The notes: generated by a model not told the origin, from the letters alone. Shown: positions 8,949 to 18,461, counted from the stretch's first letter. The stretch: 64,000 bases of DNA from Streptomyces sp. NBC_01262 (GCF_036226365.1 NZ_CP108462.1:2356001-2420000), one strand, 5' to 3'. Translations and numbers: made by a program.

Positions 8949-10049
8949 GTGTCGATGATCCACAACCTCCGCAAAGCCGTCCGTCTCGCCGACCGGCGCC
9001 ATCGCCGCGTGGACCTCAGTCACCCGGCCCGGTCCCCGCTCGGCAGCGCCGTCGTGAACTGCGTGGTCTATCTCGACGGCGTACGCCAGGTCGGCCACTG
9101 CCCGGCCGACAAGGCGATCGAGCTGGTCCGCAAGAAGCACGGCAAGGGCTTTGTGTGGATCGGCCTGCACGAGCCCACCGAGGCGGAGTTCGCCGGCATC
9201 GCCGAGCTCTTCGGGTTGCACCCGCTCGCGGTGGAGGACGCGGTCCACGCACACCAGCGGCCCAAGCTGGACCGGTACGACGACACGCTGTTCACCGTCC
9301 TCAAGACCGTCCGTTACGTCGAGCACGCCGAACTGACCGCCACCAGCGAGGTGGTGGAGACCGGCGAGATCATGGTCTTCACCGGCCCTGACTTCGTCAT
9401 CACCGTCCGGCACGGCGGCCACGGCTCCCTCGGCCCGCTCCGCGAGGGCCTGGAGGCCACCCCCGAACACCTCGCCAAGGGCCCCTCCGCCGTGCTGCAC
9501 GCCATCGCCGACCATGTCGTCGACCACTACGTCGAGGTCACCACCGCCATGGAGGCCGACGTCGACGCGGTCGAGATCGAGGTCTTCTCCGATCACCACG
9601 GCCGGGGCGCCGACGCCGGCCGCATCTACCAGCTCAAGCGCGAACTGCTGGAACTCAAGCGGGCGGTCGCCCCGCTCGACCGCCCCCTCCAGCAGCTCGC
9701 CGAACAGCCGTCGCATCTGATCGATCCCGAGATCCGCAAGTACTTCCGCGACGTCGCCGACCATCTCACCCGTGTCACCGAGCAGGTCAACGCCTTCGGC
9801 GAACTCATCAACTCGATCCTGCAGGCCAACATCGCGCAGATCAGCGTGGCCCAGAACGAGGACATGCGGAAGATCACCTCCTGGGCGGCGATCCTCGCCG
9901 TACCGACCATGGTCTGCGGCGTCTACGGCATGAACTTCGACCACATGCCCGAGCTCCACTGGACCTACGGCTACCCCCTCGTCCTCGGCTTCATCGCCAC
10001 CGCCTGCTTCCTCATCCACCGCGGCTTCCGCCGCAACGGCTGGCTCTGA
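8949..10049 (+). CDS. corA: CorA-family magnesium/cobalt transporter
   Basis: A 366-residue CorA-type channel. A large cytoplasmic N-terminal domain precedes two C-terminal membrane helices, and the signature YGMN lies at the end of the first (VCGVYGMNFDHMPEL), followed by the helix PLVLGFIATACFLIHRGF. The motif forms the selectivity entrance for hydrated Mg2+. I chose GTG 8949 because CTGGAG stands five bases upstream; ATG 8955 is next best. It is transcribed with or just after the unknown membrane protein and meets recQ tail to tail with only 22 bases between. Confidence 0.9.
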   Translation: MSMIHNLRKAVRLADRRHRRVDLSHPARSPLGSAVVNCVVYLDGVRQVGHCPADKAIELVRKKHGKGFVWIGLHEPTEAEFAGIAELFGLHPLAVEDAVHAHQRPKLDRYDDTLFTVLKTVRYVEHAELTATSEVVETGEIMVFTGPDFVITVRHGGHGSLGPLREGLEATPEHLAKGPSAVLHAIADHVVDHYVEVTTAMEADVDAVEIEVFSDHHGRGADAGRIYQLKRELLELKRAVAPLDRPLQQLAEQPSHLIDPEIRKYFRDVADHLTRVTEQVNAFGELINSILQANIAQISVAQNEDMRKITSWAAILAVPTMVCGVYGMNFDHMPELHWTYGYPLVLGFIATACFLIHRGFRRNGWL

Positions 10050-10071
10050 CACCCACGGGGCGGGGAGTCGG

Positions 10072-12231
10072 TTACCCGGCCAGGGCGAGGACGAGCGGGA
10101 GCACCTGGTCGGCTCCCTTCTGGCGCAGGAGGCGTGCGCCTACGGCCAGGGTCCAGCCGGAGTCGGTGTAGTCGTCGACGAGCAGGACCGGGCCGGGGGC
10201 GTCGGCCAGGGCGGCGGCGAGGTCGTCGGGCACGGCGAACGAGGCGGCCAGGGCGCGCAGCCGCTGGGCGGAGTTGCTGCGGTGCGCGGCATGCTCACCG
10301 GCCTCCGGGGTGTAGGCCAGGCTGCCCAGCAGCGGGAGCCTGCCGACCCGGGCCAGGCCCGCGGCCAGGGAGGCGACCAGCTGCGGGCGGGTGCGGGACG
10401 GCATGGCGACGATGCCCACCGGCCGCGCCACGGCGTCAGGGGAGCCGCTCGCCCAGCCGCCCGGCGAGCGCGCCCAGTCGGCCACCACGGTCACGACGGC
10501 GGCCAGTACGTCGTCCGGCAGCGGCCCGTCCGCGGCCTGCGCGGAGAGCAGCGGGCGCAGGCGGTTGCCCCAGCCGATGTCCGACAGCCTGCCCAGCGCA
10601 CGTCCGGTGACCGCCTGCTGGCCCACGGGGATACGGCCCTTGAGGTCGACCCCGACCGCGGGCATGCCCGAGGGCCACATCCGGCGCGGCTCGACCTCGA
10701 CCCCGGGGCGGTCCAGCTCCCCCGCCGCGCCGGCGAGAGCGCCGGGCGAGACGGCGGGATCGAGCCAGGGTCCGGCGCAGGAGTCGCAGCGGCCGCACGG
10801 GGCCGCCTTCTCGTCGTCGAGCTGCCGCTGCAGGAACTCCATCCGGCAGCCCGTGGTGGCCACGTAGTCCCGCATGGCCTGCTGCTCCGTCTCCCGCTGG
10901 CGGGCCACCCACGCGTACCGCTGCGCGTCGTACGCCCATGGCTGTCCCGTGGCGGCCCAGCCGCCCTTCACCCGCTTGACCGCCCCGTCCACGTCCAGGA
11001 CCTTCAGCATCGTCTCCAGCCGCGAGCGCCGAAGATCCACCAACGGCTCCAGCGCCGGCAGCGACAGCGGACGGCCCGCCTGCTCCAGGACGGCCAGTGT
11101 GCGCCGCACCTGCTCCTCGGGTGGGAAGCCCACCGAGGCGAAGTACGCCCAGATCGCCTCGTCCTCGCGCCCCGGCAGCAGCAGTACGTCCGCGTGGTCC
11201 ACGCCGCGTCCCGCACGCCCGACCTGCTGGTAGTAGGCGATCGGGGACGAGGGCGACCCCAGGTGCACCACGAACCCCAGGTCGGGCTTGTCGAAGCCCA
11301 TTCCCAGCGCCGAGGTCGCCACCAGGGCCTTCACCCGGTTCGCCAGCAGATCCTCCTCCGCCTGCAGCCGGTCGGCGTTCTCCGTCTTCCCCGTGTAGGA
11401 GGCCACCGGATACCCGCGCTGCCGCAGGAACGCCGCGACCTCCTCCGCCGCCGCCACCGTCAGCGTGTAGATGATCCCCGAGCCCGGCAGATCCCCCAGC
11501 CGCTCCCCCAGCCACGCCAGCCGGTGCGCCGCGTCCGGCAGCCGCAGCACCCCCAGCCGCAGGCTCTCCCGGTCCAGCGGCCCGCGCAGCACGAGTGCCT
11601 CGGCGCCGCCGGTGCCGAGCTGCTCGGCCACATCCGCGGTCACCCGCGCGTTCGCCGTCGCCGTCGTGGCCAGCACCGGCACGCCGGGGGCGAGCTCGGC
11701 GAGCATCGACCGCAGCCGGCGGTAGTCCGGACGGAAGTCATGGCCCCAGTCGGAGATGCAGTGCGCCTCGTCCACCACCAGCAGACCGGTCGTGGAGGCC
11801 AGCTTGGGCAGCACCTGCTCGCGGAAGTCCACGGAATTGAGGCGCTCCGGGCTGACGAGGAGGACGTCGGTCTCGCCGCGCTCGACCTCCCCGTAGATCG
11901 CGTCCCAGTCCTCCGGGTTGGCCGAGTTGATGGTGCGCGCCCGGATACCGGCCCGCGCCGCCGCGTCGACCTGGTTGCGCATCAGCGCCAGCAGCGGCGA
12001 GATGATCACCGTCGGACCGGCGCCGCGCCGGCGCAGCAGAGCGGTGGCGACAAAGTACACCGCCGACTTGCCCCAGCCCGTGCGCTGCACCACCAGCGCG
12101 CGCCGGCGCTCCTCCACCAGAGCCGACACCGCCTGCCACTGGTCCTCCCGCAGCCGCGCCGACCCCCCGGGGTCACCGACGAGCTCAGCGAGGATGGCAT
12201 CGGCTTCAGCGCGGAGCTCCAGGTTGTCCAT
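10072..12231 (-). CDS. recQ: RecQ-family DNA helicase with C-terminal phosphoribosyltransferase-like domain
   Basis: A 719-residue superfamily 2 helicase. Walker A is RTGWGKS (50-56), the DEAH box VVDEAHCISDWGHDFRPDYR begins near 152, and motif VI is QQVGRAGRG. A cysteine cluster (TTGCRMEF ... APCGRCDSC) is the RecQ zinc-binding region. After residue about 560 the RecQ pattern stops, and a segment ending GPVLLVDDYTDSGWTLAVGARLL matches the PRPP-binding loop of type I phosphoribosyltransferases, as in ComF. Family role: 3'-5' unwinding in recombination and repair. What the appended domain binds is unknown. Start chosen at the ATG before DNLELRAEAD; the longer upstream frame has no matching sequence. 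Confidence 0.9.
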   Translation of the reverse strand: MDNLELRAEADAILAELVGDPGGSARLREDQWQAVSALVEERRRALVVQRTGWGKSAVYFVATALLRRRGAGPTVIISPLLALMRNQVDAAARAGIRARTINSANPEDWDAIYGEVERGETDVLLVSPERLNSVDFREQVLPKLASTTGLLVVDEAHCISDWGHDFRPDYRRLRSMLAELAPGVPVLATTATANARVTADVAEQLGTGGAEALVLRGPLDRESLRLGVLRLPDAAHRLAWLGERLGDLPGSGIIYTLTVAAAEEVAAFLRQRGYPVASYTGKTENADRLQAEEDLLANRVKALVATSALGMGFDKPDLGFVVHLGSPSSPIAYYQQVGRAGRGVDHADVLLLPGREDEAIWAYFASVGFPPEEQVRRTLAVLEQAGRPLSLPALEPLVDLRRSRLETMLKVLDVDGAVKRVKGGWAATGQPWAYDAQRYAWVARQRETEQQAMRDYVATTGCRMEFLQRQLDDEKAAPCGRCDSCAGPWLDPAVSPGALAGAAGELDRPGVEVEPRRMWPSGMPAVGVDLKGRIPVGQQAVTGRALGRLSDIGWGNRLRPLLSAQAADGPLPDDVLAAVVTVVADWARSPGGWASGSPDAVARPVGIVAMPSRTRPQLVASLAAGLARVGRLPLLGSLAYTPEAGEHAAHRSNSAQRLRALAASFAVPDDLAAALADAPGPVLLVDDYTDSGWTLAVGARLLRQKGADQVLPLVLALAG

Positions 12232-12622
12232 GCCCCCATGCAACCCGATGCCACTGACAATCGACCAATTCACCGGGCGTGACAAAGAGCTCGTGCCCGC
12301 CGGTACGGTGGGCGGTGTCACCCGGATCGGTGCTGCCGGTCGAGGATTTCGCGGAGGCCGGACAGCGACTCCGCCATTCGGGTGTAACAGGCGTGTTTCC
12401 GCTGGTCCTGGCCTTGCGGGACTGACCTGGCGTCAGAAATCCGCTGGAGGGGATCTATCCGGCGGAAAGGTCGATACCAGGTCGAGTCGACAAAGTAGAC
12501 GTTGCCGCATGCCCGTACGGCAGCCAGAATTGGACGCGGATCCCCTGACCGGCTCTTGGAGCCCTTGACCGGCGTGCGCCCGCGCCCCGGCGGCTGAGGG
12601 AACCGTCCATGAAGGGAGGACC
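12232..12622. other. intergenic region between recQ and the next gene
   Basis: About 390 bases between divergent genes. It must contain promoters for both, but I could not pick -10/-35 pairs with confidence. The recQ ATG is preceded by a G-run (GGGGGC) and the plus-strand gene by AAGGGAGGA (12612-12620). No convincing small gene or strong hairpin seen. Confidence 0.5.
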
Positions 12623-13213
12623 GTGGCCATCGGCTTCGCTCCGGCGCGCACCGCCAGCGCCTCCTCCCGTCTGGCCCGCACCCTTGAGGCCGCCGAGTGG
12701 ACCGCGGCGGGTATCCCGCTGCTCACCAATCCCCGAGAGGTCGTCAAGGACCTGCACACCCGGCACCTTCCGGCTCCGGGCACCGCCGTGGTGGCGGTGT
12801 TCTCACCGGACGGACGGCTGACGGCCAGTGCCTCCTTCGCCCAGCGGGCCGACAGCACCGACGGCTGGGAGCGCCGCAACGCGATCCTGGCCCACCTGCG
12901 CCGGGTGACCTCGGACGACCTGCGGCGCCGGCACCCGGTGCGCACCGCCGTGCTGCTGGTGTGCCGGGACGGCGAACCGGGCTGGACGGAGACCGACGGT
13001 GCCTGGATGTGGGGCCTGCGCGACGCCTGCTCGCTGTACGGCCTGCGCAGCGGCGCGTACATCACGCTGACCCGCGACGGCTGGCATGTGATCGGCGAGA
13101 ACCGCGGCGGCCGCACCCCGCAGGCCGCGTCCTGGTCGCAGGCGCCGGGCGGCGCAGCGGCCCTGCACCCCACCGGGGCGCCCGAGGCACTGCGCCGCGC
13201 GGCGGCCCGCTGA
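12623..13213 (+). CDS. conserved actinobacterial protein of unknown function
   Basis: A 196-residue soluble protein starting at GTG with AAGGGAGGA directly upstream. Visible features: an Ala/Ser-rich N-terminus, a central mixed alpha/beta stretch (GTAVVAVFSPDGRLTASASF, then RRNAILAHLRRVTSDDLRRRHPVRTAVLLVCRDG), and near the C-terminus the segment DACSLYGLRSGAYITLTRDGWHVIGENRGG. No signal peptide or membrane helix. The general look, a beta core followed by a helix and another strand, recalls small nuclease or JAB-like folds, but the catalytic signatures are absent, so I assign no function. The codon pattern is typical of the neighbourhood. Confidence 0.75.
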   Translation: MAIGFAPARTASASSRLARTLEAAEWTAAGIPLLTNPREVVKDLHTRHLPAPGTAVVAVFSPDGRLTASASFAQRADSTDGWERRNAILAHLRRVTSDDLRRRHPVRTAVLLVCRDGEPGWTETDGAWMWGLRDACSLYGLRSGAYITLTRDGWHVIGENRGGRTPQAASWSQAPGGAAALHPTGAPEALRRAAAR

Positions 13214-13232
13214 ACCCGGCTGACGCCGGAGG

Positions 13233-13853
13233 TCAGGCGCTCGCGCTCGCGCCGAGCAGCCCGTTGATCAGGCTCGGGTCGCCGCACACGATCAGCAGCG
13301 CGCCGGCCCGGGCCAGCGCCGTGGGCAGCGTTCCCGCCGTCGTCTCGTCCGTGCCGCCGTTGACCGCGACGATCACGACCGGGCGGCCCTTGGCACGCTC
13401 GGCGTCGATGCCCGCGTAGAACACGTCGTCGCCGGCCTCGTACTGAGCCCAGTAGGACGCCTCGCCGAAGGACAGCTCGTGCGCCGCCCAGGGGTGCTGC
13501 TCGCCGGTGGTCAGCACCAGGATGTCGCCGGGCGCGCGACCGGTATCGAGCAGCAGGTCGACCGCCTCGTCGGCGGCGTCGACCGCGCCGTCGGCGGGGG
13601 CCGGGATGAGCTGGAACTGCGCGCCGTCTCGCGGCGGGCGCTGCTGCTGCGACGGGACCGGGCCACGGGCGGGACCGGGACGGCCGGGGCGGGCGCTCGC
13701 GCCGGACGCACCGCGCGGGGGCGCGGGACGGGGCGCGGCGGGCCGTGGGCCGGGGACAGGGCGGGGGGTCGGTGCGGGACGGCCGGCGGCCGGTGCTACG
13801 CGGGGACCCGGGACACTCTCGTGAATCTGAGGCTCCTCGGAGGAGAGAGGCAT
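13233..13853 (-). CDS. protein of unknown function with proline-rich N-terminus
   Basis: A 206-residue protein. Residues about 10-75 are almost entirely Pro, Ala, Arg and Gly and likely disordered. The rest forms a compact domain (FQLIPAPADGAVDAADEAVDLLL ... VLTTGEQHPWAAHELSFGEASYWAQY ... RPVVIVAVNGG ... ALLIVCGDP). The ILVLTTGEQHPWAAHE and RAGALLIVCGD strands resemble an NTP-binding or P-loop-less helicase-like core, but no motif is diagnostic. The ATG is preceded by no strong ribosome site, so an upstream start in the same frame is possible. It lies 59 bases after rnhB and is probably cotranscribed. Confidence 0.7.
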   Translation of the reverse strand: MPLSSEEPQIHESVPGPRVAPAAGRPAPTPRPVPGPRPAAPRPAPPRGASGASARPGRPGPARGPVPSQQQRPPRDGAQFQLIPAPADGAVDAADEAVDLLLDTGRAPGDILVLTTGEQHPWAAHELSFGEASYWAQYEAGDDVFYAGIDAERAKGRPVVIVAVNGGTDETTAGTLPTALARAGALLIVCGDPSLINGLLGASASA

Positions 13854-13912
13854 GTGGTGATGTCTATCAAATGCGCCTTGCGGGCGCAGCGGCGGGTAGG
13901 TCACAACTCGGG

Positions 13913-14605
13913 TCAGAATTCGAAACCGAGTTGCTCCCCGGGGTCCGCCGTCGCCCCTGTCCGTACCTTTTTCAGGTGCTGCCAGCGCGGCAGCACGTCG
14001 AGATACGCCCACGACAGCCGGTGGTGCGGGGTGGGACCCAGCTCCTCCAGCGCGGCACGGTGCACCGGCGAAGGGTACCCGGCGTTGTCCTCGAAGCGGA
14101 ACGCGGTGTGGTCCGCGCCCAGTTCCGCCATCATGGCGTCGCGGTGCACCTTGGCGATCACGGACGCCGCCGCGACCGCCACGCAGGACTGGTCGCCCTT
14201 GATGACGGTGCGGACCCGCCACGGCCCGCCCAGGTAGTCGTGCTTGCCGTCGAGGATCACCGCGTCGGGTGTCACCGGCAGCACGTCGAGGGCGCGTACG
14301 GCGGCGAGCCGCAGCGCTGCCGTCATACCGAGCTCGTCGATCTCCTGCGGCGACGCGTGCCCGAGGGCGTGCGCGGTCACCCACCCCGTCAGGATCGCCG
14401 CGAGTTCGTTGCGGCGCTTGACGGTGAGCAGTTTGGAGTCGGTGAGCCCGTCCGGCGGGCGGCGCAGTCCTGTGACCGCGGCGCAGACGGTGACGGGCCC
14501 GGCCCAGGCCCCGCGCCCCACCTCGTCGATGCCGACGACGACCTTGGCTCCGAGGGTGGCGCGCAAGGAGCGCTCGACGCTGTGGGTGGGTGGTTGGTAC
14601 GGCAT
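13913..14605 (-). CDS. rnhB: ribonuclease HII
   Basis: A 230-residue RNase HII that cuts the RNA strand of RNA-DNA hybrids and starts removal of single ribonucleotides from DNA. The signature [20 protein letters not shown] gives the first acidic pair D27/E28; a further catalytic aspartate is in the [12 protein letters not shown] stretch, and [12 protein letters not shown] matches the conserved ASIxAKVxRD motif. Starts at ATG with [10 protein letters not shown]. Normal length; intact. Confidence 0.95.
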   Translation of the reverse strand: MPYQPPTHSVERSLRATLGAKVVVGIDEVGRGAWAGPVTVCAAVTGLRRPPDGLTDSKLLTVKRRNELAAILTGWVTAHALGHASPQEIDELGMTAALRLAAVRALDVLPVTPDAVILDGKHDYLGGPWRVRTVIKGDQSCVAVAAASVIAKVHRDAMMAELGADHTAFRFEDNAGYPSPVHRAALEELGPTPHHRLSWAYLDVLPRWQHLKKVRTGATADPGEQLGFEF

Positions 14606-14632
14606 GGCAGGGCCAAGCCTACGCCCCGTTGT

Positions 14633-16168
14633 TCAGGCGGCCTTCGCGGGTGCCGCCTGGTGCTCGGCGAGTACCCCGGTGCGGTGCCGCTGGACGAACC
14701 AGTAGTAGGTGAAGCCGCCGAGCGCGACCGCCCCGACGAAGAGCACGGCGCCCCAGCGCAGGTACCAGTGCTGCGGTCCGGAGGCGTTGTAGACCGCGGC
14801 CCGCGGCCACATGAGGTTGACGCTCATCGCGATGCCCCACAGCACCGCGAGGAGGTTCACCGGCAGGCCGAGGCGGCCGAGTGAGAACCGGCCGGGGCCC
14901 GCGCCGTGCCAGTTGCCGCGCAGCCGCTGGACCAGCATCGGCGAGGTGACCAGCAGATACGCGACGTAGATCATGATGATGGCGATGCTGGTGACCACCG
15001 AGAAGATCTGCGGCTGGTTGATGTTGACCACCAGGATGGCGATCGCGAGCAGCCCGATGATCACCGTCGGAAGGATCGGCGTCTGCGTACGACGGTTGAC
15101 CCGGGCCATCGCCGGGCCGCCGGGCAGGTTGTTGTCGCGCGCCATCGCGAAGGCCAGCCGGACGCCCGCCGTGTGCACCGACAGCGCGCACACGGTGATC
15201 GCGATGACCACGCACCACAGCACCGCCTGCCCGACGTCGGGGCCGAGCGTCGAGAGCACCACGTACTGCAGTCCGTCGACGGACAGCTGCTTGGCATTGA
15301 GGTCGGGCACCGCCATCAGCGCGAACAGCAGGATGAGCCCGCCGATGACGAAGGAGGCGATCAGCGCCCGCAGGATGGCCCGCGGGGCGTTGCGGGCCGG
15401 GTTCAGGGACTCCTCGCCGAGCGAGGAGGCGGTGTCGAATCCGTACATGACGTACGCGGAGGCCAGCGAGGCGGTCAGGAAGGCGCCGAAGTAGCCGAGG
15501 CTCTGGCCCGCGCCGTGGCCCTGGGTGTCCATGACGACGGCGGGGCCGCGGTGGAAGTGCGCGGCGAACAGGAAGATCAGGACGATGGCGGCGACCAGTT
15601 CGATGAAGACGCCGGCGGAGTTGATCCGGGCCATCAGCTTGACGCCGAAAGCGTTGACCAGGGTGGTGAAGACGATCAGCGCGGAGCCCAGCAGCACCGC
15701 GTTCGCGGCGGCGTCGGTGGTGCCGCTGCCGTCGCCGACGAACTGGAAGGTCGAGGAGATCTGCGGCAGCGTCAGCTGGTAGGCGAGCGCGACGGCCGAC
15801 AGCGACACGACGGTGGCGCAGGTCATCATCCAGCCGGCCAGCCAGCCGACATGCGGGCCGCCGAGCCGCTTGGACCAGTTGTAGACCGAGCCTGCGACCG
15901 GGTAGCGGGCGGCGAGTTCGCAGAAGCTGAGGGCGACCATGAGCTGGCCGGCGAAGACCATGGGCCAGGACCACCAGTAGGCGGGCCCGCCGTTGCTGAT
16001 GCCGAAGTAGAAGAGCTGGAAGGTGCCCGTGAGGATGGAGATGTAGCTGATGCCGGCGGCGAAGGTGTGGAAGTTGCCGAGGGTGCGCTTGAGTTCCGGC
16101 TTGTAGCCGAGTTCGGCGAGGGCCTCGTCGTCGGTGGTGGCGTTCGAGGGGCGGTCGGTGGCGGTCAC
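14633..16168 (-). CDS. APC-family amino-acid permease
   Basis: A 511-residue transporter with about twelve hydrophobic helices. The N-terminus (ELGYKPELKRTLGNFHTFAAGISYISILTG) and the GGPAYWWSWPMVFAGQLMVAL segment match APC-superfamily permeases of the GABA/choline/amino-acid group. Starts at GTG with AAGGGAGA upstream. It lies 19 bases downstream of the aldehyde dehydrogenase gene in the same orientation, so both likely form one operon that imports an amine or amino acid and oxidises an aldehyde from it (GABA, polyamine or choline route). Substrate is inference. Confidence 0.88.
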   Translation of the reverse strand: MTATDRPSNATTDDEALAELGYKPELKRTLGNFHTFAAGISYISILTGTFQLFYFGISNGGPAYWWSWPMVFAGQLMVALSFCELAARYPVAGSVYNWSKRLGGPHVGWLAGWMMTCATVVSLSAVALAYQLTLPQISSTFQFVGDGSGTTDAAANAVLLGSALIVFTTLVNAFGVKLMARINSAGVFIELVAAIVLIFLFAAHFHRGPAVVMDTQGHGAGQSLGYFGAFLTASLASAYVMYGFDTASSLGEESLNPARNAPRAILRALIASFVIGGLILLFALMAVPDLNAKQLSVDGLQYVVLSTLGPDVGQAVLWCVVIAITVCALSVHTAGVRLAFAMARDNNLPGGPAMARVNRRTQTPILPTVIIGLLAIAILVVNINQPQIFSVVTSIAIIMIYVAYLLVTSPMLVQRLRGNWHGAGPGRFSLGRLGLPVNLLAVLWGIAMSVNLMWPRAAVYNASGPQHWYLRWGAVLFVGAVALGGFTYYWFVQRHRTGVLAEHQAAPAKAA

Positions 16169-16187
16169 GGGGTCTCCCTTGCCATCG

Positions 16188-17657
16188 TCAGTCGAACCAG
16201 CGCTGAGGGACGGCCTCGGTGTTGCGCCAGATGTGTTTGGCCTCCTGGTACTCGGCGAGGCCGGTGGGGCCGAGCTCGCGGCCGAATCCGGACTGCTTCA
16301 TGCCGCCCCATTCCGCCTGGGGCACATACGGGTGGAAGTCGTTGATCCACACGGTGCCCGCCCGCAGCCCTGCGGCGACTCGTGCGGCCCTGGCCTCGTC
16401 CTTGGTCCACACCGCGCCCGCCAGGCCGTAGACCGTGCCGTTGGCCAGGGCGAGTGCCTCGGCCTCGGTCGCGAAGCGCTCCACGGTGAGGACGGGGCCG
16501 AACGATTCGTCGCGGATCACCGTCATCCCGGCCTGGCACCGGTCCAGGACGGTCGGCAGGTAGTAGTGGCCGTCCTTCAGGGCAGGGTCGTCCGGCCGGG
16601 CGCCTCCGCAGCGCAGTACGGCGCCCTCGGCGATGCCCGCGGCGACGTAGGCCTCGACCTTGTCCCGATGGGCGGCGGAGATCAGCGGTCCGCTGCGGGC
16701 CTGGTCGTCGAAGGGGCCGCCGAGCCGGATCCGCCGGGCGCCCGCGACGACCGCGTCCACGAAGCGGTCGGCGATCTCCTCCTGTACGAGCAGCCGGGCG
16801 CCGGCCGAGCAGACCTGCCCGGAGTGCAGGAAGACCGCCATCAGGGCGTAGTCGACGGCGGTGTCGAAGCCGGCGTCCGCGAAGACGATGTTGGAGTTCT
16901 TGCCGCCGAGCTCCAGGGCGACCTTCTTGACCGTCGGCGCGGCCGCCGCCATGATCCGCCGTCCGGTGAGCAGCCCGCCCGTGAAGGAGACCAGGTCCAC
17001 GCGTTCGTCCTCGGACAGCGGCGCCCCGGCCACCGGCCCGGCGCCGAGGACGAGATTGGCGGCGCCGTCGGGCAGTCCGGCCTCCTGCAGCATGCGCATG
17101 AGGTGAATGGCGGTGTGCGGGGTCAGCTCGCTGGGCTTGAGGACGAAGGTGTTGCCCGCGCCGACGGCCGGGGCGACCTTCCAGGCGGTCTGCAGCAGCG
17201 GATAGTTCCATGGGGTGATCAGCGCGCAGACACCGACCGGCTCGTACACCACCCGGCTGTCGACCGCCGCGTTGCCGGTGTCCACCACCCGGTCGGTGCC
17301 GCCGGCGGCGACCAGGTTGCCGAAGTAGCGGAAGCAGTTCGCGATGTCGTCCATGTCGTACTCCGACTCGACCAGCCGCTTGCCGGTGTCCAGCGACTCC
17401 GCGCGCGCGAGCACGGCTTTGTCCCGCTCGATGAGCGCGGCCACGCGCAGCAGCAGCCGCCCCCGCTCGGCCGCCGGGGTGGCGGGCCAGGGCCCGTGGT
17501 CGAAGGCGTCGCGGGCGGCGGCGATCGCGGCGGCGGCGTCCTTGGGGCCGGCCTCGTCAACGGTGGCCACGAGAGTGCCGTCGGCGGGACACCGGATCTC
17601 ACGGGTGCCCCCGTCGACGGCGTCCGTCCAGCGGCCGCCGATGAACAGCTCGGGCAT
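16188..17657 (-). CDS. aldehyde dehydrogenase, betaine/aminobutyraldehyde type
   Basis: A 489-residue NAD(P)-dependent aldehyde dehydrogenase. The catalytic cysteine C283 lies in FLHSGQVCSAGARL, the general-base glutamate E249 in ALELGGKNSN, and the cofactor-site asparagine in TPWNYP (N151); LVSFTG is the nucleotide-binding turn. The sequence is nearest in character to betaine-aldehyde and gamma-aminobutyraldehyde dehydrogenases. The start is fixed by GGAGGAGAACC before ATG 17657. Operon with the permease downstream. A short tandem DNA repeat and a TetR gene lie upstream. Exact substrate unknown. Confidence 0.9.
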   Translation of the reverse strand: MPELFIGGRWTDAVDGGTREIRCPADGTLVATVDEAGPKDAAAAIAAARDAFDHGPWPATPAAERGRLLLRVAALIERDKAVLARAESLDTGKRLVESEYDMDDIANCFRYFGNLVAAGGTDRVVDTGNAAVDSRVVYEPVGVCALITPWNYPLLQTAWKVAPAVGAGNTFVLKPSELTPHTAIHLMRMLQEAGLPDGAANLVLGAGPVAGAPLSEDERVDLVSFTGGLLTGRRIMAAAAPTVKKVALELGGKNSNIVFADAGFDTAVDYALMAVFLHSGQVCSAGARLLVQEEIADRFVDAVVAGARRIRLGGPFDDQARSGPLISAAHRDKVEAYVAAGIAEGAVLRCGGARPDDPALKDGHYYLPTVLDRCQAGMTVIRDESFGPVLTVERFATEAEALALANGTVYGLAGAVWTKDEARAARVAAGLRAGTVWINDFHPYVPQAEWGGMKQSGFGRELGPTGLAEYQEAKHIWRNTEAVPQRWFD

Positions 17658-17765
17658 GGTTCTCCTCCGGAGGGTGCGGGTACCGCCGGCGCCTGCCCGG
17701 CACCGTGTGCGGCATGCACACATGGCCGCATACGGTGACATTAAGCACAGAGCGCCCGCTTCGCC

Positions 17766-17820
17766 CGCCGGAGTTCAGGGCCCTCGCCGGAGTTCGGGCC
17801 CTCGCCGGAGTTCAGAGCCG
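17766..17820. repeat. three tandem copies of an 18-19 base unit
   Basis: Copies at 17766-17784, 17785-17802 and 17803-17820, each beginning CGCCGGAGTTC and ending in a GGGCCCT-like stretch, with a few differences in the third. It lies between the aldehyde dehydrogenase start and the TetR stop, beginning about 110 bases upstream of the dehydrogenase ATG. It could be a regulatory repeat or simple slippage product; no evidence decides. Confidence 0.75.
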
Positions 17821-17824
17821 CGGT

Positions 17825-18439
17825 TCAGGGCCGGAGCAGCGGAACCATCACCTGATCGACCGTCTCCACCAGGTCCGCTTCGCTGATCTCCCGGCCGCCG
17901 AGCTTCGCCCGGTACATCATCAGCGCGGGCACGACGTCCGCCACGATGTCGGCGGTCGCGTCCCGGCGGACGTCGCCGCGCTCGATGCCGCGCCGGACGA
18001 CGTCCATGATGAGCTGCTGCCCCGGCTGGACGACGCGCCGCAGGATCAGCTCGTGGAACAGACCGGCGGCCTCGGAGTCGCACTCGTCGAGCACCGAGCG
18101 CAGGGCGAGGCCCCCGGGCGAGTACATCGCGTCGCGCATGCGCAGCGCGAGGCTGAGCAGGTCCTCGCGCAGGCTGCCGAGGTCCGGCACCTCGCCGACC
18201 TCGGGGAGCGAAACCCTCAGAGCGTCGGCGACCAGGGTCTGCTTGGAGGGCCAGCGGCGGTAGACGGCGGCCTTGCCGGTCTGGGCGCCCGCGGCGACCC
18301 CCTCCATGGTCAGTCCGGCCCAGCCGACCGTGCTCAGCTGTTCCAGCGCGGCGTCGAGGATCGCCCGTTCGAGCACCGAGCCGCGGCGTCGCAGCACGAC
18401 CGGTTTCACAGGTCCGCCGACTTCGGGCCGCATGACCAT
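17825..18439 (-). CDS. TetR-family repressor of the adjacent efflux gene
   Basis: A 204-residue TetR regulator. The N-terminal helix-turn-helix domain (about residues 15-62) reads ILDAALEQLSTVGWAGLTMEGVAAG and then GKAAVYRRWPSKQTLVADAL, the hallmark of the family; the C-terminal ligand domain is helical. GGAGGTGCC before ATG 18439 fixes the start; the longer frame crosses the operators and is rejected. It is divergent from the DHA2 efflux gene, with two near-identical operators between them, so it most likely represses both itself and the pump until a drug-like ligand binds. Confidence 0.9.
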   Translation of the reverse strand: MVMRPEVGGPVKPVVLRRRGSVLERAILDAALEQLSTVGWAGLTMEGVAAGAQTGKAAVYRRWPSKQTLVADALRVSLPEVGEVPDLGSLREDLLSLALRMRDAMYSPGGLALRSVLDECDSEAAGLFHELILRRVVQPGQQLIMDVVRRGIERGDVRRDATADIVADVVPALMMYRAKLGGREISEADLVETVDQVMVPLLRP

Positions 18440-18461
18440 GGCACCTCCGAAAATCAATTCT

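Noticed and set aside
13233..14384. A 383-codon minus-strand frame joining the unknown protein to the rnhB region
   Set aside because: Its first part is rnhB in the wrong frame; the real protein begins near 13853.
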